Origin: Martinezella tropici
Lineage (GTDB): Bacteria > Pseudomonadota > Alphaproteobacteria > Rhizobiales > Rhizobiaceae
NCBI GenBank assembly: GCA_000799755.1
Contig: JUHI01000002.1
Location: 124,001 to 188,000, forward strand
DNA: 64,000 bases
Reading direction: 5' to 3'
Made by a program: the position numbers and the translations under genes. Below are positions 51,232 to 64,000 of the stretch, piece after piece; position 1 is the first letter of the stretch, and each line of letters opens with the position of its first letter. The notes below the pieces were generated by a model, which was not told where the DNA came from, did not search any database, and saw only the letters and a list, made by a program, of their open reading frames with translations.

Positions 51232-54224
51232 GCGGCGCCAATCGTATCGCGGGCAAGGGACGTCTGACGCCGGCCAGAACCGCTCGCTTCACTTTTGACG
51301 GCAAGAGCTATACCGCGCTGGAGGGGGATAGCGTCGCCTCGGCACTGCTTGCCAACGGCGTTCATCTCGTCGGCCGGTCCTTCAAGTATCACCGTCCGCG
51401 CGGCATCCTGTCCGCGGGTGCCGAAGAGCCGAATGCGCTGCTCGATATCTCCCGTGATGCCGCACGGCGGCAGCCGAACGTGCGTGCGAGCGTGCAGGAA
51501 GTCTTCGACGGCATGAAAGCGCAGTCGCAGAACCGCTGGCCGTCGCTCGCCTTCGATGTCGGCGGCGTCAACAATCTCATGTCGCCCTTCTTTGCCGCCG
51601 GCTTTTACTACAAGACCTTCATGTGGCCGAAGGCCGCGTGGAAACATATCTACGAACCCTTCATCCGTCGCGCCGCCGGTCTCGGTGTTGCACCGACGGA
51701 AGAAGATCCTGATCACTATGCCGGCCGTTATGCCCATTGCGACGTGCTCGTCGTCGGTGCCGGCATTGCCGGTCTGTCCGCGGCGCTGGCCGCTGCCGAG
51801 ACCGGTGCGAAGGTCATCCTCTGCGACGAGCAGCCTGAAGTCGGCGGCGCGTTGCGCTTCGACACGGGCATCAAGATCGACGGCGTCGAGGGCTATGACT
51901 GGGCGCAGGGTGTTGTCGCCAAGCTCAAGGCGATGCCGAATGTCCAGGTGCTGACCCGCACGACGGCCTTTGGCTACTACAACCACAATTTCTTTGGTCT
52001 TGCCGAGCGGGTGACCGACCATCTGGCGAAGCCGGGCCGCGATCTGCCGCGCGAACGCCTGTGGCAAGTGAGGACCAAGCGGGCCATCCTGGCAACGGGC
52101 GCCATCGAACGGCACATGGTGTTTCCGAATAACGATCGGCCTGGCATCATGCTCGCCTCGGCCGCGCGCGCCTATCTCAACCACTATGGCGTCGCCGTCG
52201 GTGCCAAGATCGGTGTCTATACGGCGCATGACTCCGCCTATGAAGCTGCCTTCGATCTGAAGCGCGCCGGCGTTTCCGTTGTCGCCATCGTCGACAGCCG
52301 GGCGCGGCCGGGCGCGGCGGTTCTGGCCGAGGCAAAGCGGCTCGGCATCGAGGTGATGACCGACTATGCTGTCGTCGATACCTCAGGCAAACTTCGCGTC
52401 TCCTCCATGACCGTCTCGCGCAACGGCAGCTCCGCCAAGCGCAAGATCGCGATCGACGCCCTCTTGGTTTCGGCCGGCTGGACGCCTTCCGTCCATCTCT
52501 TTTCGCAGTCGCGCGGCAAGCTGAAATTCGATGCCGAGAAGCAGCGCTTCCTGCCGGGCACTTATGTTCAGGATTGCCTGTCGGTTGGCGCCTGCAACGG
52601 CACGGACGGGCTGCAGGCGGCGATCGAGGAATCGCTTGCCGCCGGCGAGCTGATGGCGCGCGCCACCGGCGCCACCAATGGCGGCGAGAAGATCCAGCTC
52701 CATGCCGAGCAGGCCTTCGAATGGACCGGCGGTATGATCGGTGCTGCCGAAGGCGCCGGCCCTGACACGAATGCCAAGGCTTTCGTCGATTTCCAGCACG
52801 ATGTCTGCGCCAAGGATATTCGTCTCGCCGTGCGCGAGGGCATGCACTCCATCGAGCATATCAAGCGCTTCACCACCAACGGCATGGCGTCCGACCAGGG
52901 CAAGCTTTCCAACATGCACGGGCTGGCGATTGCCGCCGAAATGCTCGGCAAGGATATTCCGCAGGTCGGTCTTACCACCTTCCGTGCGCCCTATACGCCC
53001 GTCACCTACGGCACGCTGATCAGCCATTCGCGCGGTTCGCTTTTCGATCCCGCCCGCAAGACGCCGATGCATGCCTGGGAAGAGGCGCATGGCGCGATCT
53101 TCGAAGATGTCGGCAACTGGAAGCGCGCCTGGTTCTATCCACGCGCCGGCGAAACCATGCATCAGGCCGTCAACCGCGAATGCCGCACGGCCCGCGAAGT
53201 GGCCGGCGTGTTCGATGCTTCGACGCTCGGCAAGATCGAGGTGGTCGGGCCGGATGCGGCCGAGTTCCTGAACCTGATCTATACCAATGCCTGGGATACG
53301 CTGAAGCCCGGCCGCTGCCGCTACGGCATCATGACCCGCGAAGACGGCTTCGTTTACGACGACGGCGTCGTTGGGCGTCTGGCTGACGATCGCTTCCATG
53401 TGACGACGACGACCGGCGGTGCGCCGCGTGTGCTGCATCATATGGAAGATTATCTGCAGACCGAGTTCCCGTATCTGAAGGTATGGCTGACGTCGACCAC
53501 AGAACAGTGGGCCGTCATCGCCGTGCAGGGGCCGAAGGCGCGCGAGATCATCGAGCCGCTCGTTGAGGGCCAGGATCTGTCCAACGAGGCCTTCCCGCAT
53601 ATGAGCGTGGCCGAGTGCAAGGTCTGCGGCGTGCCGGCCCGGCTGTTCCGCGTCTCCTTCACGGGGGAAATCGGCTATGAAATCAACGTGCCGGCCGATT
53701 ACGGCCAGTCCGTTTTGGAAGCCGTCTGGGCCCGCGCCGAACCGCTGGGCGCCTGCGCCTATGGCACGGAGACGATGCACGTGCTGCGTGCCGAGAAGGG
53801 CTACATCATCGTCGGTCAGGATACCGATGGCACTGTCACCCCCGACGATGCCGGTCTTGCCTGGGCCGTTTCCAAGAAGAAGACCGATTTCGTCGGCATT
53901 CGCGGCCTGAAGCGACCGGACCTCGTCAAGGAAGGGCGCAAGCAGCTCGTCGGTCTCGTCACCCGCGATCCGAAGGTGGTGCTGGAGGAGGGCGCGCAGA
54001 TCGTTGCCGATCCGAACGAACAGAAGCCGATGACCATGCTCGGCCATGTCACGTCGGCCTACTGGTCGGAAAATCTCGGCCGCTCCATCGCCTTCGCGCT
54101 GGTTGCCGGCGGACGCGAGCGCATGGGCAAGACGCTCTATGTGCCGATGCCCGACAAGACGATATCAGTCGAGGTGACGGATCTGGTGTTCTTTGACAAG
54201 GAAGGAGGCCGGATCAATGGCTGA
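51228..54224 (+). CDS. soxA: Sarcosine oxidase subunit alpha
   Basis: A 998-residue subunit. An N-terminal ferredoxin-like domain (FTFDGKSYTALEGDSVASAL) precedes an NAD-binding disulfide-oxidoreductase-like domain (VLVVGAGIAGLSAALAAAET at about 173-192) and a C-terminal GcvT-like folate-binding region from about residue 600 (DVTTTTGGAP-type segment; RVSFTGEIGYEINVPADYGQ). It transfers the methyl group to tetrahydrofolate. The length is normal for the family. The next gene, soxG, starts 8 nt inside its end. Confidence 0.95.
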   Translation: MSGANRIAGKGRLTPARTARFTFDGKSYTALEGDSVASALLANGVHLVGRSFKYHRPRGILSAGAEEPNALLDISRDAARRQPNVRASVQEVFDGMKAQSQNRWPSLAFDVGGVNNLMSPFFAAGFYYKTFMWPKAAWKHIYEPFIRRAAGLGVAPTEEDPDHYAGRYAHCDVLVVGAGIAGLSAALAAAETGAKVILCDEQPEVGGALRFDTGIKIDGVEGYDWAQGVVAKLKAMPNVQVLTRTTAFGYYNHNFFGLAERVTDHLAKPGRDLPRERLWQVRTKRAILATGAIERHMVFPNNDRPGIMLASAARAYLNHYGVAVGAKIGVYTAHDSAYEAAFDLKRAGVSVVAIVDSRARPGAAVLAEAKRLGIEVMTDYAVVDTSGKLRVSSMTVSRNGSSAKRKIAIDALLVSAGWTPSVHLFSQSRGKLKFDAEKQRFLPGTYVQDCLSVGACNGTDGLQAAIEESLAAGELMARATGATNGGEKIQLHAEQAFEWTGGMIGAAEGAGPDTNAKAFVDFQHDVCAKDIRLAVREGMHSIEHIKRFTTNGMASDQGKLSNMHGLAIAAEMLGKDIPQVGLTTFRAPYTPVTYGTLISHSRGSLFDPARKTPMHAWEEAHGAIFEDVGNWKRAWFYPRAGETMHQAVNRECRTAREVAGVFDASTLGKIEVVGPDAAEFLNLIYTNAWDTLKPGRCRYGIMTREDGFVYDDGVVGRLADDRFHVTTTTGGAPRVLHHMEDYLQTEFPYLKVWLTSTTEQWAVIAVQGPKAREIIEPLVEGQDLSNEAFPHMSVAECKVCGVPARLFRVSFTGEIGYEINVPADYGQSVLEAVWARAEPLGACAYGTETMHVLRAEKGYIIVGQDTDGTVTPDDAGLAWAVSKKKTDFVGIRGLKRPDLVKEGRKQLVGLVTRDPKVVLEEGAQIVADPNEQKPMTMLGHVTSAYWSENLGRSIAFALVAGGRERMGKTLYVPMPDKTISVEVTDLVFFDKEGGRING

Positions 54225-54765
54225 TCTCGCTACCCGTAAACTGCCGCTCGCCGGCCGCCATGGCGGTTCCTCGACCGTCCGGCTGACGCCGGCTGCTCCC
54301 GCAAGCCGCATTTCGCTGCGCGCGCCTGCCGATTCTGTCGGCGGTCTTTCGCAGGCGCTCGGCCTGCAGCTGCCGACCCGGCCAAAGACCTCAGCCAGCA
54401 ACGGTGGTCGTCATGCTCTCTGGCTCGGGCCGGACGAATGGCTGGTCATCGACGAAGGTGGTGCCGATCTGGTGGGCACGGCTGGGTCGTCCGGCGTGCT
54501 GCATTCGGCGACCGATGTCTCGCATCGCAATACCGCCGTCATCGTCTCTGGCCCCGGCGCGGAAGCGACGCTTGCCGCCGGCTGCCCGCAGGATGTTTCA
54601 TTGAGTGCATTTCCCGTCGGCGCCTGCTCGCGCACGCTGCTCGGCAAGGCGGAAGTTGTCATCTTGCGGCTTGATGAGGAGACATTCCGCGTCGAAGTCT
54701 GGCGCTCCTTCTCCGATTACGCTTTCGGCCTGTTGGCTGAAGGTGCGGAGGATGCGGGCCTTTAA
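54217..54765 (+). CDS. soxG: Sarcosine oxidase subunit gamma
   Basis: A 182-residue subunit with a GcvT-like fold; LWLGPDEWLVID and FRVEVWRSFSDYAFGLL are typical family segments. GGAGGCCGGATCA precedes the ATG at 54217, which overlaps the soxA end. It completes soxBDAG. Its stop overlaps that of the convergent MaoC-like gene by 4 nt. Confidence 0.93.
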   Translation: MADLATRKLPLAGRHGGSSTVRLTPAAPASRISLRAPADSVGGLSQALGLQLPTRPKTSASNGGRHALWLGPDEWLVIDEGGADLVGTAGSSGVLHSATDVSHRNTAVIVSGPGAEATLAAGCPQDVSLSAFPVGACSRTLLGKAEVVILRLDEETFRVEVWRSFSDYAFGLLAEGAEDAGL

Positions 54766-55250
54766 GCCTCTTCCGGACGATCCTTCGGATCGAACTGCGA
54801 TATGGTCGTCCATGTCGCAGTCAGTGCCGGCTTGCGCTCGTTTTCGATCTCCGCGGTCACGTCATAGGTCAGCATCAGCATGCTGGCACCGCGCAGGCGC
54901 GTTTCGGCTAGCTTGAAGCGGCCGCGCACGCGTGCGCCGCATTTAACCGGCGACATGAAGCGGATCTGTTCGAAGCCGTAGTTGATGCCCATGGTCTGTT
55001 CGCGGATCTTCGGCAGGGCGCTGTAGTTCATTGCCGAAAGCAATGAGAGCGTCAGGAAGCCATGAGCGATGGTGCCGCCATAGGGCGTTTCCGTCTTGGC
55101 GCGCTCGGGGTCGACGTGGATGAACTGATGATCGAGCGTTGCGTCGGCAAAGGTGTCGATCATCGTCTGGTCGACAACGATCCAGTCGGAAACGCCGATC
55201 TCCGTACCCGCAAGTTTCATGATCTCAACAAGCGAAATTTCGCTAGGCAT
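54762..55250 (-). CDS. MaoC-like (R)-specific enoyl-CoA hydratase
   Basis: A 162-residue hot-dog-fold protein. The hydratase motif appears as FADATLDHQFIHVDPERAK, with the catalytic Asp-His pair, followed by GGTIAHGFLTLSLLS. It hydrates trans-2-enoyl-CoA to (R)-3-hydroxyacyl-CoA or has a related dehydratase role. GAGGATGGG precedes the ATG. It lies 67 nt downstream of glgX in the same orientation. Confidence 0.9.
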   Translation of the reverse strand: MPSEISLVEIMKLAGTEIGVSDWIVVDQTMIDTFADATLDHQFIHVDPERAKTETPYGGTIAHGFLTLSLLSAMNYSALPKIREQTMGINYGFEQIRFMSPVKCGARVRGRFKLAETRLRGASMLMLTYDVTAEIENERKPALTATWTTISQFDPKDRPEEA

Positions 55251-55317
55251 CCCATCCTCGTCGGTCTGTGTCGTCAGAATCCTTTCTGGCGAATCGGGAT
55301 CGAAAGAGCAACAGCGA

Positions 55318-57285
55318 TCAGTATTCGAGAAGGAAGGCGACGAAGCGGGCGGGAATGGTGATCTGCTCTCCAGCTGGCGTTTCGCCTGCCGTCGTCAGCT
55401 GAGACCAGCCGCTTTCGGAGGCCGGCAAGGCGACGGAGCGTTCGTCCGCGGCGCGGTTGAACACCATCGCAAGCCGCGTCGATCGGCCGGTGGTGCGGTC
55501 CTCCGTCCGGATTGCCATGCCGAGCACAGACGCATTCGGTGCTTCCCAATCCGATACCGTCATCGACGTTCCGGCGGCGGAGAACCAAAGCACATCGCTA
55601 TCGCCGCGAAAGAAGTCCATCTGGCCGAAGGCGGCAAAGCGGTGGCGCAGGCCGGCAAGCCAGGCGGCATGGCCGATCAGCTCCTCGTCCAGCGCCTTCC
55701 AATCCATCCAGGTGATGGCATTGTCCTGGCAATAGGCGTTGTTGTTGCCCTGCTGGCTGCGGCCGCCTTCGTCGCCTGCCGTCAGCATGATCGTGCCGCG
55801 CGTCGCAAAGAGCGTCGACAGCATGGCTTCGATATCGGTGCGGCGTTTGTGTTGGATCAACAGATCGTCCGTTCGTCCCTCGACGCCGTTGTTCCAGGAG
55901 AAGTTTTCGTTATGGCCGTCGCGATTGTTCTCGCCATTGGCCTCGTTGTGCTTGTTTTCGTAGGAGACGAGATCCATCAGCGTGAAGCCGTCATGGGCGG
56001 CAAGGAAGTTGACGCTGCGCGTCTGCGTGCGGCCATCGCGACCGAATATGGGGGAGGAGCCGGCAAGGATCGTCGCCAGATCGCCGATGCCGGCATTGCC
56101 GCGCCAGAAGCGGCGCAGGTCGTCGCGGGCGCGGTCGTTCCATTCGAGGAACGGCGCTGGAAAATTTCCAAGCTGATAGCCGCCGGGACCGATGTCCCAA
56201 GGCTCGGCGATCATGATCCGATCCCGCAGCACCTCGTCCGCCAGCATGGCGCGCAGCGTCAAGCTGTCAGGATCGAAGCCCTTGCCGTTACGACCAAGCA
56301 CGGTGGCGAGATCGAAACGGAAGCCATCGATGCCGGCATTGCGGACGAAGTGGCTGAGGCTGTCGAGGATGAGCCTGCGGGTTGCCGGCTGATCGCAGGC
56401 GACGGTGTTGCCCGTGCCGGTATCGTTGACCAGTGTGCCGGGCTGGCCCGCCACACTGCGAAAATAGGTGGGATTGTCGAGGCCGCGCAGCGATAGCGTC
56501 GGCCCGTGGCGGTCGCTCTCGCCCGTATGATTGAAAACGAGGTCGAGGATGACGGCGATGCCCTCGGCGTGAAGGGTAGCGACCGTCTCGCGCAGCTCCT
56601 TCATGCCACCGGGCACAAGGCGCGGATCGAGCGCCATGAAGCCGACGGGATTGTAGCCCCAGCCATTGGTGAGGCCGAGGGGCGGCAAGTGCCGTTCGTC
56701 GATCCATGCGGTGATCGGCATCAGCTCGACGGCATCGACCTGCAGGCGCTTGAGATGGGCAATGACTGCCGGGTGGGCGAGGGCTGCGACCGTGCCGCGT
56801 TGCTGCGCCGGCACATCCGGATGCAGCATGGTGAAAGGCTTGACGGCGATCTCATAGATCAGGCAGCCGGCCTGAAACAACGGCTTGGCCGGCTTGACGG
56901 CGACATCGCGCGAGACGATCGCCTTCGGCATGATGTCTTGCGTGTCCTCGCCGACGATACCGAGGCGTGGATCATAGTGGAATGGTCGATCCAGTTCCTT
57001 GGCGTAGGGATCGATCAGCAGCTTGGATGGGTCGAACCATAGGCCTTGTTCGGGATCGTATGTGCCGTGAGCGCGCAGGCCGTAACGCGTGCCTTCCTTT
57101 GCGTCCTTTACAAAGAGGCGATGTTCGTCCCCGTCGCGGGCAAGTGGCAGACGCGCAATTTCCTTCTGGCCTTCAGTGTCGAACAGGCACAATTCGATCC
57201 GCTCGGCATTCCTCGACCAAACGGCAAATTCAACGCCATGGTCGGCGGGGGTCGCGCCAAGGGAGCGGATTGTCTGTTCGGACAT
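55318..57285 (-). CDS. glgX: Glycogen debranching enzyme
   Basis: A 655-residue GH13 enzyme that removes alpha-1,6 branches from phosphorylase-limited glycogen. An N-terminal CBM48-like domain (GVEFAVWSRNAERIELCLFD) precedes the catalytic barrel: nucleophile Asp in GFRFDLATVLGR, acid/base Glu in MIAEPWDIGPGGYQLG, and LAAHDGFTLMDLVSYENKHN with the transition-state Asp. It lies downstream of pgm, separated by a palindromic element. Confidence 0.95.
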   Translation of the reverse strand: MSEQTIRSLGATPADHGVEFAVWSRNAERIELCLFDTEGQKEIARLPLARDGDEHRLFVKDAKEGTRYGLRAHGTYDPEQGLWFDPSKLLIDPYAKELDRPFHYDPRLGIVGEDTQDIMPKAIVSRDVAVKPAKPLFQAGCLIYEIAVKPFTMLHPDVPAQQRGTVAALAHPAVIAHLKRLQVDAVELMPITAWIDERHLPPLGLTNGWGYNPVGFMALDPRLVPGGMKELRETVATLHAEGIAVILDLVFNHTGESDRHGPTLSLRGLDNPTYFRSVAGQPGTLVNDTGTGNTVACDQPATRRLILDSLSHFVRNAGIDGFRFDLATVLGRNGKGFDPDSLTLRAMLADEVLRDRIMIAEPWDIGPGGYQLGNFPAPFLEWNDRARDDLRRFWRGNAGIGDLATILAGSSPIFGRDGRTQTRSVNFLAAHDGFTLMDLVSYENKHNEANGENNRDGHNENFSWNNGVEGRTDDLLIQHKRRTDIEAMLSTLFATRGTIMLTAGDEGGRSQQGNNNAYCQDNAITWMDWKALDEELIGHAAWLAGLRHRFAAFGQMDFFRGDSDVLWFSAAGTSMTVSDWEAPNASVLGMAIRTEDRTTGRSTRLAMVFNRAADERSVALPASESGWSQLTTAGETPAGEQITIPARFVAFLLEY

Positions 57286-57311
57286 GCTCGGGCTTTCCGG
57301 CTGGATATCTA

Positions 57312-57490
57312 AAGGTCCTTCCCGCTCCCCGCGTGCGGGGAGAAGGCTAAGGTGAGGGGCAGTGCGTCCGGCAAATTGTGCAGTCGCGGTGAATTTCGAG
57401 AAGGCCCCTCATCCGACCAGTCGCCGCTTTACTTCGTTCAGCCGCTCCTGGCCGCCTTCTCCCCGCATTTGCGGGGCGAAGGGGCTTAGG
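57312..57490. repeat. Rhizobial palindromic intergenic element between pgm and glgX
   Basis: CTCCCCGC at 57325-57332 pairs with GCGGGGAG at 57335-57342, and CCTTCTCCCCGCA at 57455-57467 pairs with TGCGGGGCGAAGG at 57470-57482 (one mismatch), with GTGAGGGGC and GCCCCTCATC between them. Layout and core sequences match the element at 4961-5122. Confidence 0.8.
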
Positions 57491-57502
57491 CTGAGACTAA
57501 TA

Positions 57503-60578
<3,076 letters not shown>

Positions 60579-60581
60579 AGG

Positions 60582-61844
60582 TTACAGATCCAGCTTATCG
60601 ATCATCGATTGGGTGATCAGGCAGATGCCGCTTTCCGTGCGGCGCCAACGTTTGGCATCCAGCTCCGGATCTTCGCCGACGATCAGCCCCTCCGGAATGG
60701 TGACGCCATGGTCGATGACGACATTCTTGAGCTGCGCGCGACGGCCAACCTTCACGCCCGGCAGTACCACCGCTCCCTCCAGCTTCGAGTATGAGTTGGC
60801 GCGTACGCCGGTGAAGAGGAGGCTGTTGTAGAGGCTGGCGCCGGAAATGATGCAGTCGCCGGCGACCACGGAGGATACAGCCGAACCGCGGCGATCCTCG
60901 TCGTCATGCACGAACTTCGCCGGGGGGCTGATTTCCGCATAGGTCCAGATCGGCCAGGACTTGTCGTAGATGTCGAGCTCCGGCACGACGGCGGTCAAAT
61001 CGATGTTCGCCTGCCAGTAGGCATCGACCGTTCCGACGTCGCGCCAATAGGCCTCGCGCTCGAAGTCGGAGCGAACGCAGGATTGGGTGAAGCGATGGGC
61101 GACGGCTTTACCGTTCTTGACGATGTAGGGAATGATGTCCTTGCCGAAGTCGCGGCTGGAATTCGGGTCGGCCGCATCGCGCTTCAGGCAGTCGATCAGG
61201 AATTTCGTGTGGAAGACATAGATGCCCATCGAGGCGAGAGCGAAATCGGGATTGCCTGGGATACCAGGCGGATCGGCCGGCTTCTCGACGAAGTCGATGA
61301 TCTGGTCCTTGTCGTCGACATGCATGACGCCGAAGCCGACGGCTTCCATGCGCGGCACTTCAAGGCAGCCGATCGTGACCTGGGCGCCCGAATCGACGTG
61401 CTGCTGCAGCATCCATTCATAGTCCATCTTGTAGATGTGGTCGCCGGCGAGGATGACCATGTATTCCGGGCCATAGGGCTCGATGATGTCGATGTTCTGG
61501 TAGACGGCATCGGCCGTACCTTCGTACCATTGCGTTTCGGAAACGCGCTGTGAAGCCGGCAGGATGTCGAAGCTTTCGTTTCGCTCGGGGCGGAAGAAGT
61601 TCCAGCCGCGCTGCATGTGGCGGATCAGCGAGTGCGCCTTGTACTGGGTGGCGACGCCGATGCGACGGATACCGGAATTGAGTGCGTTGGACAGCGCGAA
61701 ATCGATAATTCGTGTCTTGCCGCCGAAGTAGACGGCTGGCTTGGCACGACGGTCGGTGAGTTCTTTCAGACGGCTGCCGCGCCCCCCGGCAAGAACGTAA
61801 GCCATGGCGTCGCGTGCCAGCGGCTGGAAACGTTTTTCTACCAT
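60582..61844 (-). CDS. glgC: Glucose-1-phosphate adenylyltransferase
   Basis: A 420-residue ADP-glucose pyrophosphorylase, the committed step of glycogen synthesis. The N-terminal [20 protein letters not shown] nucleotide-binding motif, [20 protein letters not shown] and the glucose-1-phosphate site around [10 protein letters not shown] (residue region 200) are present, followed by a C-terminal beta-helix domain. ATG at 61844 is chosen because AGGGAGGAATAAA precedes it; the open frame upstream of it overlaps glgB. It lies 26 nt after glgB. Confidence 0.96.
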   Translation of the reverse strand: MVEKRFQPLARDAMAYVLAGGRGSRLKELTDRRAKPAVYFGGKTRIIDFALSNALNSGIRRIGVATQYKAHSLIRHMQRGWNFFRPERNESFDILPASQRVSETQWYEGTADAVYQNIDIIEPYGPEYMVILAGDHIYKMDYEWMLQQHVDSGAQVTIGCLEVPRMEAVGFGVMHVDDKDQIIDFVEKPADPPGIPGNPDFALASMGIYVFHTKFLIDCLKRDAADPNSSRDFGKDIIPYIVKNGKAVAHRFTQSCVRSDFEREAYWRDVGTVDAYWQANIDLTAVVPELDIYDKSWPIWTYAEISPPAKFVHDDEDRRGSAVSSVVAGDCIISGASLYNSLLFTGVRANSYSKLEGAVVLPGVKVGRRAQLKNVVIDHGVTIPEGLIVGEDPELDAKRWRRTESGICLITQSMIDKLDL

Positions 61845-61870
61845 TTTATTCCTCCCTGTCCGTAATGATC

Positions 61871-64000
61871 TCAAAATTCCGGTTCGAGCATGATCGTTGC
61901 CAATGGAGGCAGCGTTATTATCGCTTGTACGCCTCCGCCGGCATTGACCGCCTGTACGCGCCCGCCATTCCCCTTGCCGCTGCCGCCGTAAATGTCGGCA
62001 TCGGTATTCAATATCTCGCGCCACCGCCCCTCAGCCGGCAAGTGCAAGTTATAGTTCTCACGATAGACCGGCGTGAAATTGGTGATGACGACAACCGGCT
62101 TTTCGCCTGGCGCCTTGCGCAGCCACGCAAAAACCGAGTTTTCGAAATCATCGACGACAAGCCATTCGAAGCCGTCACCCTCGCAATCACGGGCATGGAG
62201 CGCCGGTTTGCTGCGATAAGTGAAGTTGAGATCGCGGACGAGACGGCGCATGCCTTCGTGCATGCGGTATTGCAGCAGGTTCCAGTCCAGGGCGCGCTCT
62301 TCGCTCCACTCGCTCCATTGCGCGAATTCCTGGCCCATGAACAGCAGCTTCTTGCCGGGATAGCCCCACATGAAAGCATAATAGGCGCGCAGATTGGCGA
62401 ATTTCTGCCAGTCGTCGCCGGCCATCTTGGCGATCAGCGATCCCTTGCCGTGAACGACCTCGTCATGCGAGAGCGGCAGGACGAAATTCTCCGAGAAGGC
62501 ATAGATCAGGCCGAAGGTCAGCTCGTTGTGGTGGTATTTGCGATGCACGGCTTCGCGGCCGAGATAGCTCAGCGTGTCGTGCATGAAACCCATGTTCCAC
62601 TTGAAGCCGAAGCCAAGGCCGCCTTCATGAACCGGCTGCGACACTTTCGGCCAAGAGGTCGATTCCTCGGCGATGGTCATGACGCCAGGATGCGCACCGT
62701 AGATCCGGGTGTTCATCGACTGCAGGAAGCGCACGGCCTCGAGATTTTCGTTGCCGCCGTACTCGTTCGGTATCCATTCGCCGTGCTTACGGGAATAATC
62801 GAGGTAGAGCATCGAGGCGACGGCATCGACGCGCAAACCGTCCAGATGGAATTTTTCCGCCCAGTAAAGCGCATTGTTCAGCAGGTAGGCGAGAACTTCC
62901 GTGCGGCCGAAATTGTAGATCGCCGTATTCCAGTCGGGATGAAAGCCCTTGCGCGGGTCCTCATGCTCGTAGAGCGCGGTGCCATCGAACCAGCGCAGGC
63001 CGTGTTCGTCGGTCGGGAAATGCGCCGGCACCCAGTCGAGGATGACGCCGATGCCGACCTTGTGGCAGCCGTTGACGAAGCGGGCAAAACCTTCCGGCTC
63101 GCCGAAGCGGGCGGTCGGCGCGTAGAGGCCGGTCGTCTGATAGCCCCAGGATGGGTCATAGGGGTGTTCGGTGATCGGCAGGAATTCGATATGGGTGAAG
63201 CCCATGTCGACGCAATAGGGGATGAGGCGCGAGGCGAGCTCGTCCCAGGACAGCATCGAGCCGTCTTCGCGGCGTTGCCAGGAACCGGCATGCACCTCGT
63301 AGATGCTGATGGGCTGGCGGCGCATGTCGACATTTGCCCAATGCTCGCGGTGCGCGGCATCGTCCCAAACCTGTTGCAGTTCGTTGGCGGTGACGGAAGC
63401 TGTCTTCGGCCGCAACTCACTGCGCCGGGCAAAGGGGTCGGCCTTCAGCGGCAGCAACACGCCGTCCTGGCCCCGGATCTCGAACTTGTAGGAGAGCCCG
63501 GCCGGTACATCGGGGGCGAAAATCTCCCAGATGCCGCTATCGGAACGGAAGCGCATGACGTGCCGGCGGCCATCCCAATTGTTGAAATCGCCGACGACCG
63601 AGACACGCTGCGCATTCGGCGCCCAGACGGCGAAATGGAAGCCCTGGACGCCCTCGTGCTTTATGGGATGGGCGCCCATTTTGTCGAACAGGCGCAGATG
63701 CGTGCCCTGGCGGGCGAAGTAATCGTCCATCGGTCCGAGGACCGGGCCGAAGCTGTAGGGATCGGTCACCGCCCATTCCGCATCGCCGCGCTTGGCGCGA
63801 TAGCGAACCGGCTGCTGCTTGGCGAGCTTGACCTCACCGGAAAAGAAACCGGCCGGATCGAGGCATTCGAGCTCGCCGATGACGGAGCCGTCCAGCGCCG
63901 TCGCGGTGACAGCTTCGGCGCCAAGAATGAAGCAGCGGGCCACATAGCCTTCGTCCGTCTTGTGAACGCCGAGAACGGCGAACGGATCGGAATGCGTGCC
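61871..64000 (-). CDS. glgB: 1,4-alpha-glucan branching enzyme (5' end outside window)
   Basis: 709 residues are visible; the frame continues through the right edge, where the coding strand reads [20 protein letters not shown], close to the normal N-terminus of rhizobial GlgB, so probably only a few tens of residues are missing. A CBM48 domain ([20 protein letters not shown]) precedes the GH13 barrel: nucleophile Asp in [15 protein letters not shown], acid/base Glu in [11 protein letters not shown], transition-state Asp in [15 protein letters not shown]. It introduces alpha-1,6 branches. It leads glgC-glgA-pgm-glgX in this window. Confidence 0.96.
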   Translation of the reverse strand, partial: GTHSDPFAVLGVHKTDEGYVARCFILGAEAVTATALDGSVIGELECLDPAGFFSGEVKLAKQQPVRYRAKRGDAEWAVTDPYSFGPVLGPMDDYFARQGTHLRLFDKMGAHPIKHEGVQGFHFAVWAPNAQRVSVVGDFNNWDGRRHVMRFRSDSGIWEIFAPDVPAGLSYKFEIRGQDGVLLPLKADPFARRSELRPKTASVTANELQQVWDDAAHREHWANVDMRRQPISIYEVHAGSWQRREDGSMLSWDELASRLIPYCVDMGFTHIEFLPITEHPYDPSWGYQTTGLYAPTARFGEPEGFARFVNGCHKVGIGVILDWVPAHFPTDEHGLRWFDGTALYEHEDPRKGFHPDWNTAIYNFGRTEVLAYLLNNALYWAEKFHLDGLRVDAVASMLYLDYSRKHGEWIPNEYGGNENLEAVRFLQSMNTRIYGAHPGVMTIAEESTSWPKVSQPVHEGGLGFGFKWNMGFMHDTLSYLGREAVHRKYHHNELTFGLIYAFSENFVLPLSHDEVVHGKGSLIAKMAGDDWQKFANLRAYYAFMWGYPGKKLLFMGQEFAQWSEWSEERALDWNLLQYRMHEGMRRLVRDLNFTYRSKPALHARDCEGDGFEWLVVDDFENSVFAWLRKAPGEKPVVVITNFTPVYRENYNLHLPAEGRWREILNTDADIYGGSGKGNGGRVQAVNAGGGVQAIITLPPLATIMLEPEF

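Noticed and set aside
52383..54047. 554-codon minus-strand frame inside soxA
   Set aside because: Antisense shadow of a conserved sarcosine oxidase subunit; no independent support.

Overview
The window is a chromosomal stretch of an alphaproteobacterium, almost certainly a Rhizobium or close Rhizobiaceae relative. The evidence is the glgB-glgC-glgA-pgm-glgX order, the soxB-D-A-G sarcosine oxidase operon, the split pntAA-pntAB-pntB transhydrogenase behind an aa3-type oxidase subunit IV, a 70-residue S21, CTCCCCGC-type palindromic intergenic repeats, and GC-rich coding with good Shine-Dalgarno sites. I see no prophage, transposase, integrase, CRISPR array, tRNA or rRNA gene. Genes are tightly packed, apparently intact, and of mostly uniform codon style.

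Layout. 1-8.5 kb: CUT2-type sugar ABC transporter (ATPase, permease, binding protein), a terminator, then a LacI-type operator before a TIM-barrel sugar isomerase/epimerase and a Gfo/Idh/MocA dehydrogenase; DoxX and a GH1 beta-glucosidase follow. 8.6-16.1 kb: FMN reductase, CHASE4-GGDEF-EAL protein, trhO, a MarR/FAD-monooxygenase divergent pair with a palindromic operator, and an overlapping CYTH-CHAD pair. 16.3-23.2 kb: KDPG aldolase, TerB-like membrane protein, ZevAB-like metal transport pair, LysR regulator, and ornithine/lysine decarboxylase with a long structured leader plus a GNAT. 23.3-30.6 kb: secreted phosphoesterase plus di-heme peroxidase; then a COG0523 GTPase-WD40-cysE operon behind a Zur-box-like site; creatininase-family amidohydrolase. 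30.7-38.2 kb: MarR and LacI regulators, 2-hydroxyacid dehydrogenase, PuuD-like amidotransferase, orphan TRAP binding protein, and an EAL protein with a degenerate GGDEF. 38.5-41.8 kb: CoxIV and proton-translocating transhydrogenase. 42-47.6 kb: DGPF/YCII protein coupled to an ECF42-type sigma factor, HWE histidine kinase, FAD oxidoreductase, TPR lipoprotein. 47.7-55.3 kb: rpsU, two small envelope proteins, soxB-(secreted protein)-soxD-soxA-soxG, MaoC-like protein. 55.3-64 kb: glycogen operon on the minus strand; glgB runs off the right edge.

Functionally the region is mainly central and catabolic metabolism: sugar uptake and oxidation, Entner-Doudoroff cleavage, sarcosine demethylation, NADPH supply, glycogen synthesis and debranching. 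Metal homeostasis and c-di-GMP signalling genes are scattered through it. No single spectacular new system stands out. The best leads are the zinc-type operator ahead of the GTPase-WD40-cysE operon, the secreted DUF2511-like protein embedded in the sarcosine oxidase operon, the sugar dehydrogenase/TIM-barrel operon under a LacI-type operator, and the structured leader of the decarboxylase gene. All start choices and sites come from reading the sequence; no database search was run.
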